Shown piece after piece: positions 21,350-33,829 of a stretch of DNA of 64,000 nucleotides. The notes beneath the pieces were generated by a model that was not told the DNA's origin, did no database searches, and saw only the letters and a list, made by a program, of their open reading frames with translations. Source of the stretch: Casuarius casuarius (taxonomy: Eukaryota > Chordata > Aves > Casuariiformes > Casuariidae); contig PTFA01000029.1 in NCBI GenBank assembly GCA_003342895.1, positions 124,001 through 188,000 of the forward strand, read 5' to 3'. The position numbers and the translations under genes were made by a program. Every line of letters starts with the position of its first letter. Position 1 is the first letter of the stretch.

Positions 21350-24300
21350 GTTAATTTTCAAGTGGCTTCTTAGAGCAGATGTTCCCATGTGTATCCCCTC
21401 CTTCCCTCTTCTGACACATTTCCTACACAAACAGCAGATTGCATTGCTGCTGTCCTTTTGATCTGCGGGAGGGGGAGGAAAATCCCACACAAATGATATT
21501 AGTTCTCTTTTCAGGCAGCCTGGTGACGGTGCGTACGGGCATGTGCCTCCCTCCCACCTCTCACTGCCCAGATGTCTTTTCTGGGACTTTCTTCCTTAGT
21601 CTGCACACTTCTGGAGCTTCTTTTAAGGTCGCTTACCCTAATGCCTGCAATGAGGAGGTTGGCGGGGGGCAGCTTGTGGAAAAATTGTTATTGCAAGTCA
21701 TTGCTGTCTCTGTAAATACGTACAGAGTGCTGGCGTAAGGGCTGATCTGTCCGCCTGTTACACTGCTGGCGTTCGTGTGGCGCCTAGCACTTGCGTATCG
21801 GAGCTCCTCACGGGCTCTGAGGAATTAAGCCATGCTGACTAGGTGAGGCTCATGACTATAGCAGACAGGAGGCTGTCCTTGAGCTTGTGTCCTAGACCAT
21901 TCCCGATCGCAGATGTAGTGTCCAAACCCATAGGATGTAGACCTGCCCGCCGACGTAGCCTCTGGGAGATCACACAGTGGCAGCTCCTACAGCCTCAGCA
22001 CGAGATGGCTCAGGGAGATACCTACAGAGTCGGGATCAGTGTGGGCAGTTCAGCCCTTCCCTCTTTCTTCCACTACAAGAACTGGGGACACCAGATAAAT
22101 TTAGCAAGGTGGCAGATTCAGGATATTTAGAAGGAGGCAATCCTTTACAGAACTGTAGTTAAGCTGTAGATCTCCTTGCCACAGGACCTTCTGGGTGCTA
22201 AAACTGTGCATGGACTTGTAGCGCCAGTAGAAAAATATCATGGTCAATAAGTCCACCAAAGGGTGTTAAACACAGTACACTGTTTTTGGCTTAGAAAGTC
22301 AAAATGTTGGCAGTGTGAAGAATATTCTGAGGAAGTATCACTGTCTGCTTGCCCTCTTCTTACATTCATCCCTCCATGTCACTGTTGTTTTTGTTGGAGA
22401 CAAGATATTAGACAAGGTGTACCTTTGGTCTGAGCCAGGATGGCCTTTTTTATATTCTCATCTCTAGAGCAAGATAGTGGAGAGAGCTTGCTTTCTCTGT
22501 GCTGCTGACGGCAGTTCCAGAAGGTCTCCACATGTATGGTGGAGATCATGGAGATAGGTATGGTAGCCACTGGTTTTTATAACATCTTCCTCATGCTGCC
22601 TTGCTGTCGCTTGACTGGTCTGGAAAAGGCAAACAGTTCTGCCCGGACTCTTCCCTAGAAAGACAAGATATCTTTGCTTGGCATTGCTGGGATGCTTAAA
22701 GTTGCCTGTATTGTTGGCCTTGCTACAGCAGCCATGCGGCTGCACCGACATGGGGCAGGAAGCATTTGTGAACTAGCCTAATGTTGGGCTGGCCACCACT
22801 GAGCAATCTAAACACAGCCAGTGGAGCTTCAGAAATTGGATCTTCTTCTTCATTTAATTTTTGTCTTCTTCCCCTGCTCTAGTATCATCGTGATTTCTAA
22901 CCCCCAGCAGTAGGTTTATAGCATCAGAGTTGTCCCCTGTTGTCTTTGGAGGCTTCAATAAAAAACACCTGATGATTATAAGAAAGATGTTTCTCAAGGC
23001 AGGGGATGGAGAGGCTCAAACGTGACATTGTGATCAGCCAAAGCAGCAAACCAGGGAGTGACTGATTGAAATGCTGTAAATAACAAATTCTTTCAAACTA
23101 AAAACAATTCCAAAGACTCTCAGTGTGTTTGCAGATGTTGTTCATATAGAAGGAGAGTCAAACATCATCAAATAACCCATTAAGTCTGAATTGCTCACTT
23201 GCCTAGGGAGGATACGCTAAGCCTCGCACTTTATTTCCCTTGCTTTCTTGCACTTGTAACTAGAACCAGGCAAACTGCAGCAGTCAGCTCACGTGTCCAA
23301 TTTAGTTCTTTCTTCTGTAGTTAAAATTGTTAAAATTGCTCAAGAATATGTAATGAAACCATATTTGTGTGGTTGTTCACCGGCGTGCGTACAGAGGCGT
23401 AAACACATCGGCAGCGCGGGTCGCTGGGAGGCTGCGTGCAGCATGGGCGCCGGAGAAGGGCAGTGCCGGGGCCTTCGCCCTCCCGCCACCACCGTGTCCG
23501 TCCCTGGGATGCAAAACCCACCTCAAGCCGAGCTGTTCTCCCGCTGGAGGAGTCCGGACCTTTGCATCAGCTGTGAAAAAATATGCTTAGCAGCAAAAAA
23601 CGACAGTGGAAAAAGGAGAGTGCACGCTTTTCACACTTCTGAAAAGAAATGCGCAGCTTGTTTTTCTCTTGCGGCGTTTTGAATGCAGCAGCTTTTCCAG
23701 AAATGTTTGTGACATTTCTTAAATTGTAATTTTCTGATATTGTTGCGTTTACCAAATTTCTGATGTTTAGTGTTTCACCTTCACTCCAGGGAAGAAGGAG
23801 AACTGCCTAGTTGTCTGCTTTCCCCATTTACCTTTTCTTATTATTTTTCTATTCTAACTCATCAAGGCAACTCTTATTTCAAAATGTACGAGGGTAGAAA
23901 AGCTAGAATTTTGCTGTGCTTTCGTCTCCCTGTAACTTTTCCAAAGTCAATGAAACAGTGTGAAGTTAGAGGGTGAAAAGAAAAGCAGTAGGGAAAATTG
24001 GGACAAATGAGTCCCTCCCACTCTGGTATTTCCCCAACATCTTCCGTTGTATTTTGTTTGGCATTAGGAACAATAGGAAACAGAATTAATTATCAGGTAA
24101 TCCTGATACTTAGAAGTCCTTTGTGAATGCTTAAAAAAGCTCATTTTGAGTTAGTTTCCACAAGTGCTGGGTTTAGTTATATTATATTGTTAGGAGTATT
24201 AACAATGGGGTAGAGTGCTACTGAGACCGGGGACCACACGATGCAGCCCGCCGCGTTTCGGCTTTGCCCTTTGGATCGACCTACACAGCCGTGCACATGT

Positions 24301-24639
24301 TACGCAGCTACGGAGCCAAAAGCAAGGAGCGGCTTCTCTGCTTGTAGACCTAGTGTGGCTGCCCCATAGGTAAGGAAATGTTTCTACCTCGACTTGAAAA
24401 GACAATCTTATCAGGTTCGTTGCATTGGTTGTAGTACATATTTATGCAGTATGTGTCCGTATAATTTTTACCTTTTCTGAGCTTATTACCCTGTGGCAGC
24501 CCTTAGGCTTAGTAGACTTATATGCAGCAAGACTCAAATTCTTTCCCTTTAACATCGAATCGTTTGTTACTGTGTGATTTATTCAAAGGCTGTAGCATGG
24601 AAAGTAAGAAATGCCTATTGTTGCCAATAATATAATCAC

Positions 24640-24690
24640 GTGTGGGGCTTAATCCTGCAAACATGCAAAAGTAAAGTTACTTACATATCT
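24640..24690 (+). repeat. Ancient amniote repeat fragment
   Basis: The blocks GGGGCTTAATCCTGCAAACA and AGTAAAGTTACTTACAT correspond to the recurrent pattern 'cctgatcctgcaaacac...gtaactttactcat' seen in many bird, turtle and crocodilian loci. The assignment rests on motif recognition only. Confidence 0.45.
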
Positions 24691-27600
24691 AAGTCTTTGC
24701 TGCGTGCAGCCATTTGAATGTAAATTCTCAGCCTGAATGTGCTTCTGTACAGTGTTGAATGCAAAGGGTTTGATCCAGCCTGGGGTCTTTCTGCTAAATA
24801 TATAATAATTATTATAATGAGGGTATTAATGATTTGTTTGTGTGCTGTTCTTACATCTAGTGCCAAATATTATATAGAATGTGTAGCTGGGAAGAATTTA
24901 GCCCTCAGTATTTTATATCTGTAATAATCCATGACTGAGTTGCTGGATTCCATCTCATTTGTATATGCCATATTTTTTTCCAGAACATCTGTTTAAACCC
25001 ACACTGGATAGCTGCCAGATTAGTGGAAAGGATATGGTATAAAGAAGACTTTTGTTTCCTCTGAGCAAAGAGAAAAAATAAGTTACAAGTTGGTGCATAT
25101 TGCTGAGAAGAAGCAACTTTTTCTCTCCAGAAGCAGATGTCCTGTAGTGTTTGAAAATGAAATGTTTTTGTATCTTGCAGGCAAAGGTTCTGCATTTCAA
25201 CAATATTGATTGTCAGTTAGTACAGGCTGTCAGCCTGCCGTGGTTAACCTACCAGTTGTTTGAGAGACAATCACGAGCAATTAAGAATCACATTTCACAG
25301 TTTCAAATGCATCCATATTGCCACTTTATTCAAAATCCTTTTTTCATGTTAGAAAGTACATTGGTGAGAGAGAAGGAGTTTTCTTTTTTCCTCCCTGCCA
25401 ACCATCTTTTCATTTCTGGACAAATTAAAAGAGATATATATTGCTCATAAACTTGCCGCAGTTTCTTGATTAAAATCTTACATGGAGCCCTCCTTTCAGC
25501 ATCAATCTATAATAACAGGGAGCGAGCGTGTTGCATTCCATTGCTCGGTATTGTGCCTGAGATGCAAAGCGCTAAGCAAACATCAGGGAAAGATTCAGCT
25601 GCAGAACAAGTGATACAATGAGGAAAAAGACCGTTCTTCATGAGGACAAAACTTTGTGATTGGAAACGGGGAAGAGAATAGGAATATTAAAAACAAGAAG
25701 AGCCGAGTGCTTAGCAGCTGAAGTTACAAGAGTGCTGGCTAGGCAGGGATTATGACAACAGATGATAGTAGCAAGGTAACGGAGTTAAGTGCTGAAATCA
25801 GCCCGTTACACCAAAAGGCTTTGCTAGCTGCCCGTTGGATGGGAAGATCTGCGGCGCCAAGTCTGGGTATTCTCCTAACATAAATCCATGTGTTACAGTG
25901 CCTGTGCCAGGCACTGCACGGAAGCTGTCACAAATGCCTTGACGGGCGGTTTCCATCCAAACACCGAGGGGCCATCTCAACCTCACGAGCCAATGTGAGT
26001 TAGAAGGACTTTAGGTGAAGATGAATCCTGACTTCTTTGCTAGAACTTTTCCAAACCAAATAACTTTCCAAAAAAACAACAAAATCCATCAGTTCCTCTG
26101 TGAGAGCACACCACTGACAACCTCAGAAGAGATTTTTATGACTGTATCACTGCATCATCAACTGATGACCCCCTCCAGAGGGTTTCTCAGCTCTCCGAAC
26201 CTTGGAAGCCCTTCCCACACTTCTCTGCCAGCCACATCCCCGTGAAATCCAGTCACGGTCTGGGTCGATAAGGCTGGTAGGAATGGGACCTGGAGTAGCA
26301 TAGGGTTATTGTCAGGAATACGCACCTTGCAGAACACATTAAATTCTGCTTTTATACACAGGGAAGGTTTATAAGCATAAACTCCCAAGCAAAACGATAT
26401 AAATCAATCAGAGAATTTCAGATTTTCTACAAGAACAACAATTATAAAATGTCTGCACGCACTGCAGAGCTCAGTTTAAGAGGATCAGAAAGGTTCCTGG
26501 GTGCAACATAAGGGTTACCTCTGACCCTGTCTACAGAAGCAGTTTTTTTCCCACTCTGTGTTCCCTCCTGTCGCATTATCATTAAAAAAAAAAAAAAACC
26601 TGGACAACATCAAAACAGAACAAACCAGCAGTTTGACAGTCAGCTCAGACAAGAATATTTGTTGTTGGAGTCTAACAACTGAGCTGATTAAGCAGAGTGA
26701 TTTGAATGTTCAAAATGATATCCAAAAAAGAGAGAAACAAGAAGTCTTCCCCTCAAAAGACCAGTTCACGTTTCCAATATTTAAAACAGAAAATGGTGTC
26801 TTAGGTGAAAGCAGTTGGTCTGAGAATTGTTTCTGATGATCTGTACAACCTCACAGCGCTTCTTTGATGGGCTTGTTGGCAACAAAGAGACTGGTGGGTG
26901 CATTGACTACGGGGCTTGAACCGATTGTACTATGGCCAGCCTCTCTAAGTCATCACTGAAAGGGATGTGAGGCGTGCTTTGGAGGATCTCACCTTGCCAC
27001 TGCTAGTTCAGTCCTCTGGAGAAAGACAAAACCTAATTCTATAATGCCACCAACCTGGCGTCCCCCAGAAGCTTTGCTGCTTTCTGACCCTTCAACCAAT
27101 TCCTTCCCTCCTCTCTCGCACTGACATTTTGCACAAATGTGGCCTCTGTGGTTCAAGTTGTGGCTCCATGCTAAGGCAAATGAGGGGAAAAGCCCCTTAA
27201 CAGCTTTTGTTTCAGGCACTTTCAGCATGAAAAAGATACAGTAGGGAGACAGGAGCATTACAGATGTTGCTTGTGAACCAGTAAAAATTGGTGACTGCAG
27301 GACTCGGTGTTTTTGTTACAACAGAGAGGTATTTCTGTGCTGGCATTGCAGCACTGGAGGATTAATACAGTGAAATCTTCATGATTTAGGATCTCACCAG
27401 AAGTACTTCATAAATTATCAACAATTCTGGGCAGCAATACCAGGAAATGAAAGGTGATGAAAATGGGGAATCACAAGAAAAAATGGAAATTATGTAGCTG
27501 AATAATATTGAGAAACCAGCTCACACACTCCCATGTGTACATCTTATGATACTGAGGTTGGTATTAGTATAAAAGTGAAGAGTTTCATGTTTAGTAAGAC

Positions 27601-29487
27601 TTTGTCAATTCAAAACTTAGATTAAAGGGATTTCTGTGCTGTACCTCTCTCTGACCCTCGTCACCTTTCCTCTGCACAAAACACAAGTTTGTGGTTTCAC
27701 AATCACATTTTCCTATTTTTAAAACATGTTTTCTCTGCCTTCTTGCTTTGTGAGAAAGACACTGAAACTGCAAGAGAAACTAGCTGTCTTGACAGAGCAA
27801 ACTGAAATGGGTTTATATATGACACGCGAACAACGGAACAAAGTAAACACCAACAAAAATAGAAAGTAATATTTTATTTTCTCTCTGATCCTTCATTTTT
27901 AGGTGATACTTGTGATTAAGGGGAGCTTCCAACACTTCAGACAGAAAGAGGATTCTTAACCAACTGATGTAATAGAGAGTTTAGGTATTAGCATGCAACA
28001 AAACAATATCTTACTCTCACTGACAGCAGGATATGAAGATTTATTGTATTTAGGACTCTACCCTGAAACAAGCAAGGACTATGGATAAATGCATTTATTT
28101 AAATGGACTGCAGAAGATCTTTACATCGTACTCAATAGCTAAATGCTCTACCTCTTTGAAATTGATTCTTTTAGGATTAAACACTCAGGAAAACAAAATG
28201 TTGCTTTCGACCCCCTCTCTTATTTTTGCCTTTGACTTGAAGAAAAGCTTCCTATCAAGTGATTTAAGCTGTGTGAGACATCAAATACCCAAATTACTAT
28301 AATTTATGATCCCTCAAATCTTGATTCTGTTATCAGACGTGAAAAACTTTGGTCCATTTTTAGAAAATGACTTGGTCTCCTGCTACTCTCAATCAAAATG
28401 TTGACGCTGACTTTAAGCAAACATACTAGGGTATAATTACATTTTACACCGATCTATAAAATATTCATGTAATAATAATGACTACATACATGCAATCATA
28501 CAATATCATCATAATAAACTGTGCTCAAATATATATTATATTTGCAATGCTTTTACCTTGTGCATATAAATAAATATTCATTAGAACCGAAAGTAATTGC
28601 TACATGGTCAATGACAGCTGAGAATATTAAGCATCACTACTGAATTATGCCTTCAAAGAAAATTTTTAAATGACATTTGTTTTCAAATTGTGGGTCAGCT
28701 TATTTGTCCAGCTATGATAATATTTTTTCAAATGAAAAGAATAATGTTTATACTAATTGTCATGAGAATGTCTAAGCGCTTTCTGTGACTAGGAATCAAA
28801 TTAGGGAGTTGAAAGTGTTTTTAACTATACCAATGTTAGTCTATTTTCATATTTAAAATTGGCCTTTCCCACAGCTCATTCAAGTTTATGTTCTAGCCAC
28901 ATGTCCCACAGATAAATAAACAGATGCTCTGTATAAAGAGTTAGATCATATTCTGAATGAGTGAGGAACATATGTCATCATTAAGGGAAGTTTCAGTGCC
29001 AATGCTGGCATTAAGGTAGAGGAAAGAAAACAAGGAAGAACTTGAAACAGAGCAACACAATCCCAAGGAAATTGTCAAAAACTGAAGAGACATTTTCATA
29101 AGAATTGGCAAGAAAAAGTGTTTTGCATTTTTTTTCTGAGAAACAAAAGGATAGCGAGATTTTTTTTTTATTTTTATTAAAAAATGTCCTCTGCTGTTGG
29201 CAGTTTTAGGCTGAACCTTAAATCAATATTTTTCAACCTAACATGCCAAACTCTAAGTTTTATTTTGAAAAGAGATTTTTGTGAGGGATTTTAGGTGCCC
29301 AGTTTTCCAATTAAAACACTGACAAAATGAGTAAAACTGGAATTTCCCCAGAATATTTTTCTTTGTTAAAAATCTAATTTTTTAAGTAAAATTTTCCATG
29401 GAGGTTTTTTTCACCCACCACTGATGAAAGAAGAATATCCAGACACAGCTGATAAGAGATATTTACTGTCTGAATGGAACTAGATGA

Positions 29488-29586
29488 TGCTGTTTTTATT
29501 GTTACTGTTGTGTTGTGTGCTTCATAAATATAAAATGGAAAGACAGTTCCTGCCCAAGAGATCATTGTAATCCAAATATACATCTA
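29488..29586 (+). mobile_element. MIR-like ancient SINE fragment
   Basis: The order 'tgctgtttttattgttact', 'gtgcttcataaatata', 'gacagttcctgcccaagaga', 'ttgtaatccaaatataca' follows the recurrent amniote SINE with 'gacagtccctgccccaaagagcttacaatctaaat'. The better-preserved copy at 37110-37395 shares the same blocks. Decay is high. Confidence 0.5.
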
Positions 29587-31387
29587 GGGATTTTATTTAT
29601 AAAATCTATAGCATCAGGGTTTTTTAATGACATGCAGAGATGTTTTTCCAGAGAAAAACACTGTACAGACTTTGAAAAGAACTTTAGTTCCCAGGATTTA
29701 AAGAAAACCATAAATGAAAAACATGCTGTAAGTGAAAAAAAAAGGAAAATAGTTATCCACAAATGCCTTCACAAATTTTTCTGGAGATTTGATCATAGCA
29801 GATGAGCAAAGGACTCGTATGGAAAGTGTGGAAGAAAGCAAAGAGATCTCTGATATACCAAAAGAGGGGAAGATATTGTGATGGACAGAGCAAAGGTCCC
29901 GGACTCTGTTAGCAGGTTCGTGTAGGAAACCATTTCAGGGTGACAGCTGACTTCCTACCTCACAAGCCTCCTAAGATGCGGCTGACGGTTGCAGCGAGTT
30001 TTTTGATGACTAAAGCACTGGAAGGACAGCCACCTATGAGACAGATGCTGCAACCCAGATTTTTATCTTTAAAGTCTCTAAAACAGGATTTATATCTGGG
30101 ATGAAATCCACAAGAATTGGGGGATCCTGGGTGGGAAAGAAGAAAATGTCTCCAGGAAAGGAGAAGACCCGTTTCTCTGCTATTGGCACGGCATAGTAAA
30201 ATCAGAAAATTTGGCTGCCATGCTGGGGAGCCTTCTGGCCGCTTGTCGCTGTGACGAGGTGAGCGGTTCTGTGCCCACGGGTCCTGCACTGGCTCCGGGA
30301 GAGGCTGCCGAATTCAGCCAGCCGCTTTCGTCTGCCGGTTGCGTTGGTCAGTGGCAAGGTGCAACAATTTGGCAGTACGTAGCCAGACCTCTGCAAGACT
30401 TGGCTGCCTTGTAGAACAGTTTTCTGTACTTAATTTGAAAAATGAATACACGACAGAGATTTCTGATGGCCTGATATGATAGAAAATACCCAGTGCTCTC
30501 TAAGGGAGAAGGTCCTGTATAGCCCCAGATTCAGGTGTGGCCTTATCTAAGGGAAATACCAGGCTGGCACTCCCGGTTTAGGAGAGAAGCTTTGCAGTGG
30601 AAGTTGTAGGAAGGGTTTTTGGAGCAGGATCATTCATACCAACAAGCTCTGGGCTATTTCTCGCTGGCGATCGTGCAGCTGCCCAGGTCCTGTCCTCCGT
30701 TCCGTGCTGTAGTGAGGCTGCTCTCTTGCTAAGAGATCCCCCACGGACCAGTCCCTGCCTACAGGTCACAAAGGCTTGGGAGTGGAGGAACAAGGGAAAA
30801 GCACAGCCCCTTCTATCGGGAATTACGAGACTCCCTGGCTGCCCTCCGCATTGCCAGGTGGCTGCCTGCTTCCTCCAGCCCTTGTGACATACCAACAAGG
30901 ACCAGCTCTGAGGAGCAGAGAGAGACACGGGTGGTTAGGTAGGATGTGCAGTCGCCTGGTTCTGCTGTCTCCCAGCTCCGAAATGCCTCAAGGTTGCCTG
31001 CAAGCCGGGGAGAGCCTTGCTTGGTTGAAGGCAGCCAGCGAGTGCTGGCAGCAGCCCTGCAACTGGGTACGTTCCTACCTCGCTCAGACTCCTTCATTTA
31101 TGTGACAGTTTGTGGGAAACATCTGGCACAGCATCCGACTGACATGTCTCCAGCTATAGAAAACTGAGAACTATCAAAGCAGCCACCAGGGACAACAAAA
31201 TGCATTTTTAGATATCGCCAAGCCTCGTTCTCCTCTCTCAGCCACCAGACCTGAGTGAGGGGTAATTCATTTAAAGCCAATGAAAGACAGGCTGAAGATA
31301 GTAGGAACAGTGGTAAAAAAGATCACTGCCTCAAGACAAGTTCAGTGAACCAGGCCTCTGGCAATTCCCGTCTTTGCTCCATCAGTG

Positions 31388-31466
31388 CTTTTGCCTGTGA
31401 CTCTGGGCAAAGTTATTTTTCTTGCACTTGCCTCAGCTTCCCTCTCCAAAAGAGAGGAACAATACA
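31388..31466 (+). mobile_element. MIR SINE fragment
   Basis: The blocks TGTGACTCTGGGCAAAGTTA, TGCCTCAGCTTCCCTC and CCAAAAGAGAGGAACAATAC follow the well-known MIR core and 3' part ('gtgaccttgggcaagtcact...cctcagtttcctcatctgtaaaatgggg...aata'). MIR-type CORE-SINEs predate the amniote split and survive as decayed copies in sauropsids. Confidence 0.6.
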
Positions 31467-33759
31467 CTGCTTTGGTCATGCATTTTGATATCTATCAATA
31501 TAGCCCAGAAGAGCTCAACATAATTATGGCCATTCTGTCTCCATTTGATGACTGTATGTAACTTTTGATGATAAGCCAACAGCCAAAGTTAAAGCAAGAC
31601 CAGAATTTAGAAACGGAAATTTGCCCAGTTCAGGCTAGAAGAATTGCATATGATTTTAAGGGCAAATGACGAACCACTGCAATAACTTACAAGTGACCAT
31701 GGTGGATTCTCCACGGCAAAATATCTACAGGAGGTCTGGGTGGGTTTCTGATGTTAAAAATATAGGTTCTAGAGGGCTAGAATTGTGTTTTAATATTTGG
31801 TTTTCCTTCATCCAGCGCCTGACCTCTTTGCCACTATGAGGTAAAGGTAACACAGTTAGGTGAGGGAGAATTAGGTCTCTGCAGGGTTTGGGTGCACAAT
31901 CCAGTTCCTGGAAGCGAACAAGCTACCTCATGTCAGCTGCAATGTGGTAACTACGTGGGTACCTGCTCTTACAAGCAATAAGAATAGCTCCCTACAGCAA
32001 GTGTGAGTGATTTCAGCTTCGCTTTCCCCACCACGAGACGTGCCATACCGTTGCAGTCGCCGGAGATGAAGTGTGCACACGGCTGTAACAGTTACACGGC
32101 TCGGCTCAGCCAACAAGCGCTAGCTTGTCGAATGGCAGCGACTCCATCAAATGTCTGAGCACTAATAGTGAAACTCGGCTGAAAATGAAAAGGCCGCTTT
32201 GGAGACGCGTTCATTCTTAAGGCGTGGTAAAAGTGGATGTGGTTGTAAGCCAAAGAAGTCGTAGCAGGGAGCCCACAATGTTCTCCCCGGGTCTACGTGA
32301 AGGGCTGCAGCTTCGTAACCAGCCACGAATGCTGCTGCTATTCAGACTCACTGCTTAAAATCCTCCCTGCTGCTGGAATACACCAGGAGAAGAGCTCTCC
32401 TCCCACGTGCAGAACAATCTAAATGTTAAAGAAATGACAAAAAGAGTGGTTTTGGAAATAATTAGGTCAATTAAAATGTAACAAGGAGAGTGGTCTAGAC
32501 AGCATTTAAATTAGCAACAAACTGCTCCGTTTGGGCTCTTCAGTTCACTTGGCTATTTAATCGTCAATTCATCTATGCGAATTCCTAGCAAATTAGAAAA
32601 TTTACTAAATTAACGTACCCTGAAGGTGGTGACTAAATTATGTATCAATGTCACCGATGCCTGTTTTGTCTAAAACATAAGAGAAACTTAACCAAGGCTG
32701 TTCAGAGAGGGACCACCTGGCAGTCATCAGAGCTTTGCTTTTACATGTTCTCCAAGGATCACACAAAATGCTGCATTTTAGAAAGGTCTGTAAGGTAAAA
32801 AAAATCATTTTCATCCTGTCTAGCCAACTGGACTTTCATTTAAACATTCTTAAGCCAAACCTGAAGCCCATGTACAAAGCCACTGATAAAAGAGAGGGAA
32901 CTGAAATACAATTCATTCCCAGCATGCACTCCAAAATTGCAGATGGCCATTTATGATGCCAAAGGTAATGAATGGTTTTATAAGTGAAACAATATTAGCA
33001 GATCTAAAAGTGGGATATGATACAGGAAACCAAGGTGTCCTCTTATACAATATTCCGACTGTGTACGAAACGACTCCTTTGGCTTGTAGAGTAGTTCCCT
33101 GCTGCCGTGCAAGATGCCATCAGTCTCTCTTACTGGGGCCAGTTCTTACCTGGAGGAAAACTGGCCCCACGGAAAGCCTGCACAAGGATTACCCTTCACT
33201 TAATTTGCCCGTCGCAGTAAGAGATAAAAAACAATTGCAAGTGGCACTTAAAAAAGTACTGTTCTGGCTTCTTAATTGACACCCTGCCAGAAGCCAGTGT
33301 GTCCTACCTCTAGGGTCCAAACATGATTCTCTCATGTCCTTCTTCACGTCTCACACTGACTTCAGGAGGATGAAAATCAAGCTCTGAAAACAAGTATATG
33401 GTACATCTCGTAAAGGAATCTTTGAAGAAACTATGGGTGGAGAGGGAATGGAGAATGAGGAAGTTGGGTGGGGAACAAATTTTAGGGGAACACAAGCCTG
33501 AAAGCAAAGCTATATTTGAAAACTCCAATTTTATGTTGCATAACCTGCATCTTTTTCTCTAGTTCACTTTCATTTCAGACTCTGCAACTTGAGGAAGTCC
33601 TTACTATGTAGTCAGTAACAGATTGAGTATTCAATCTCGGGCTCTGCCAAAAGCAAAAGAGATGATATTCCTTTGTCACAGACAGCAGCTCTGCTTAAAC
33701 CTCCCCTAGAAAAAGGCACGCTCCTGTCTGATGGGACCAGGCTGATGGTCCAAGAAACC

Positions 33760-33829
33760 CTTTCAGGTATTGAGGATGGAATGGTACCTCTACCCCTTTC
33801 AGGTATTGAGGATGGAGTGGTACCTCTAC
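33760..33829 (+). repeat. Two-copy tandem repeat, 36-base period
   Basis: A unit starting CTTTCAGGTATTGAGGATGG and ending GGTACCTCTAC is present at 33760-33795 and again at 33796-33829, with one substitution and a small end difference. It looks like a recent local duplication. The frame across it is open but not a recognised protein. Confidence 0.9.

Larger units (their letters stand above)
20251..29487. other. Noncoding interval between ZBTB42 and AKT1, middle part
   Basis: Apart from the short repeats listed separately, no feature with a recognisable function is seen. A small GC-rich patch near 23385-23480 has several CG dinucleotides. About 28.3-29.4 kb is very AT-rich. No frame resembles a known protein. 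Confidence 0.5.
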
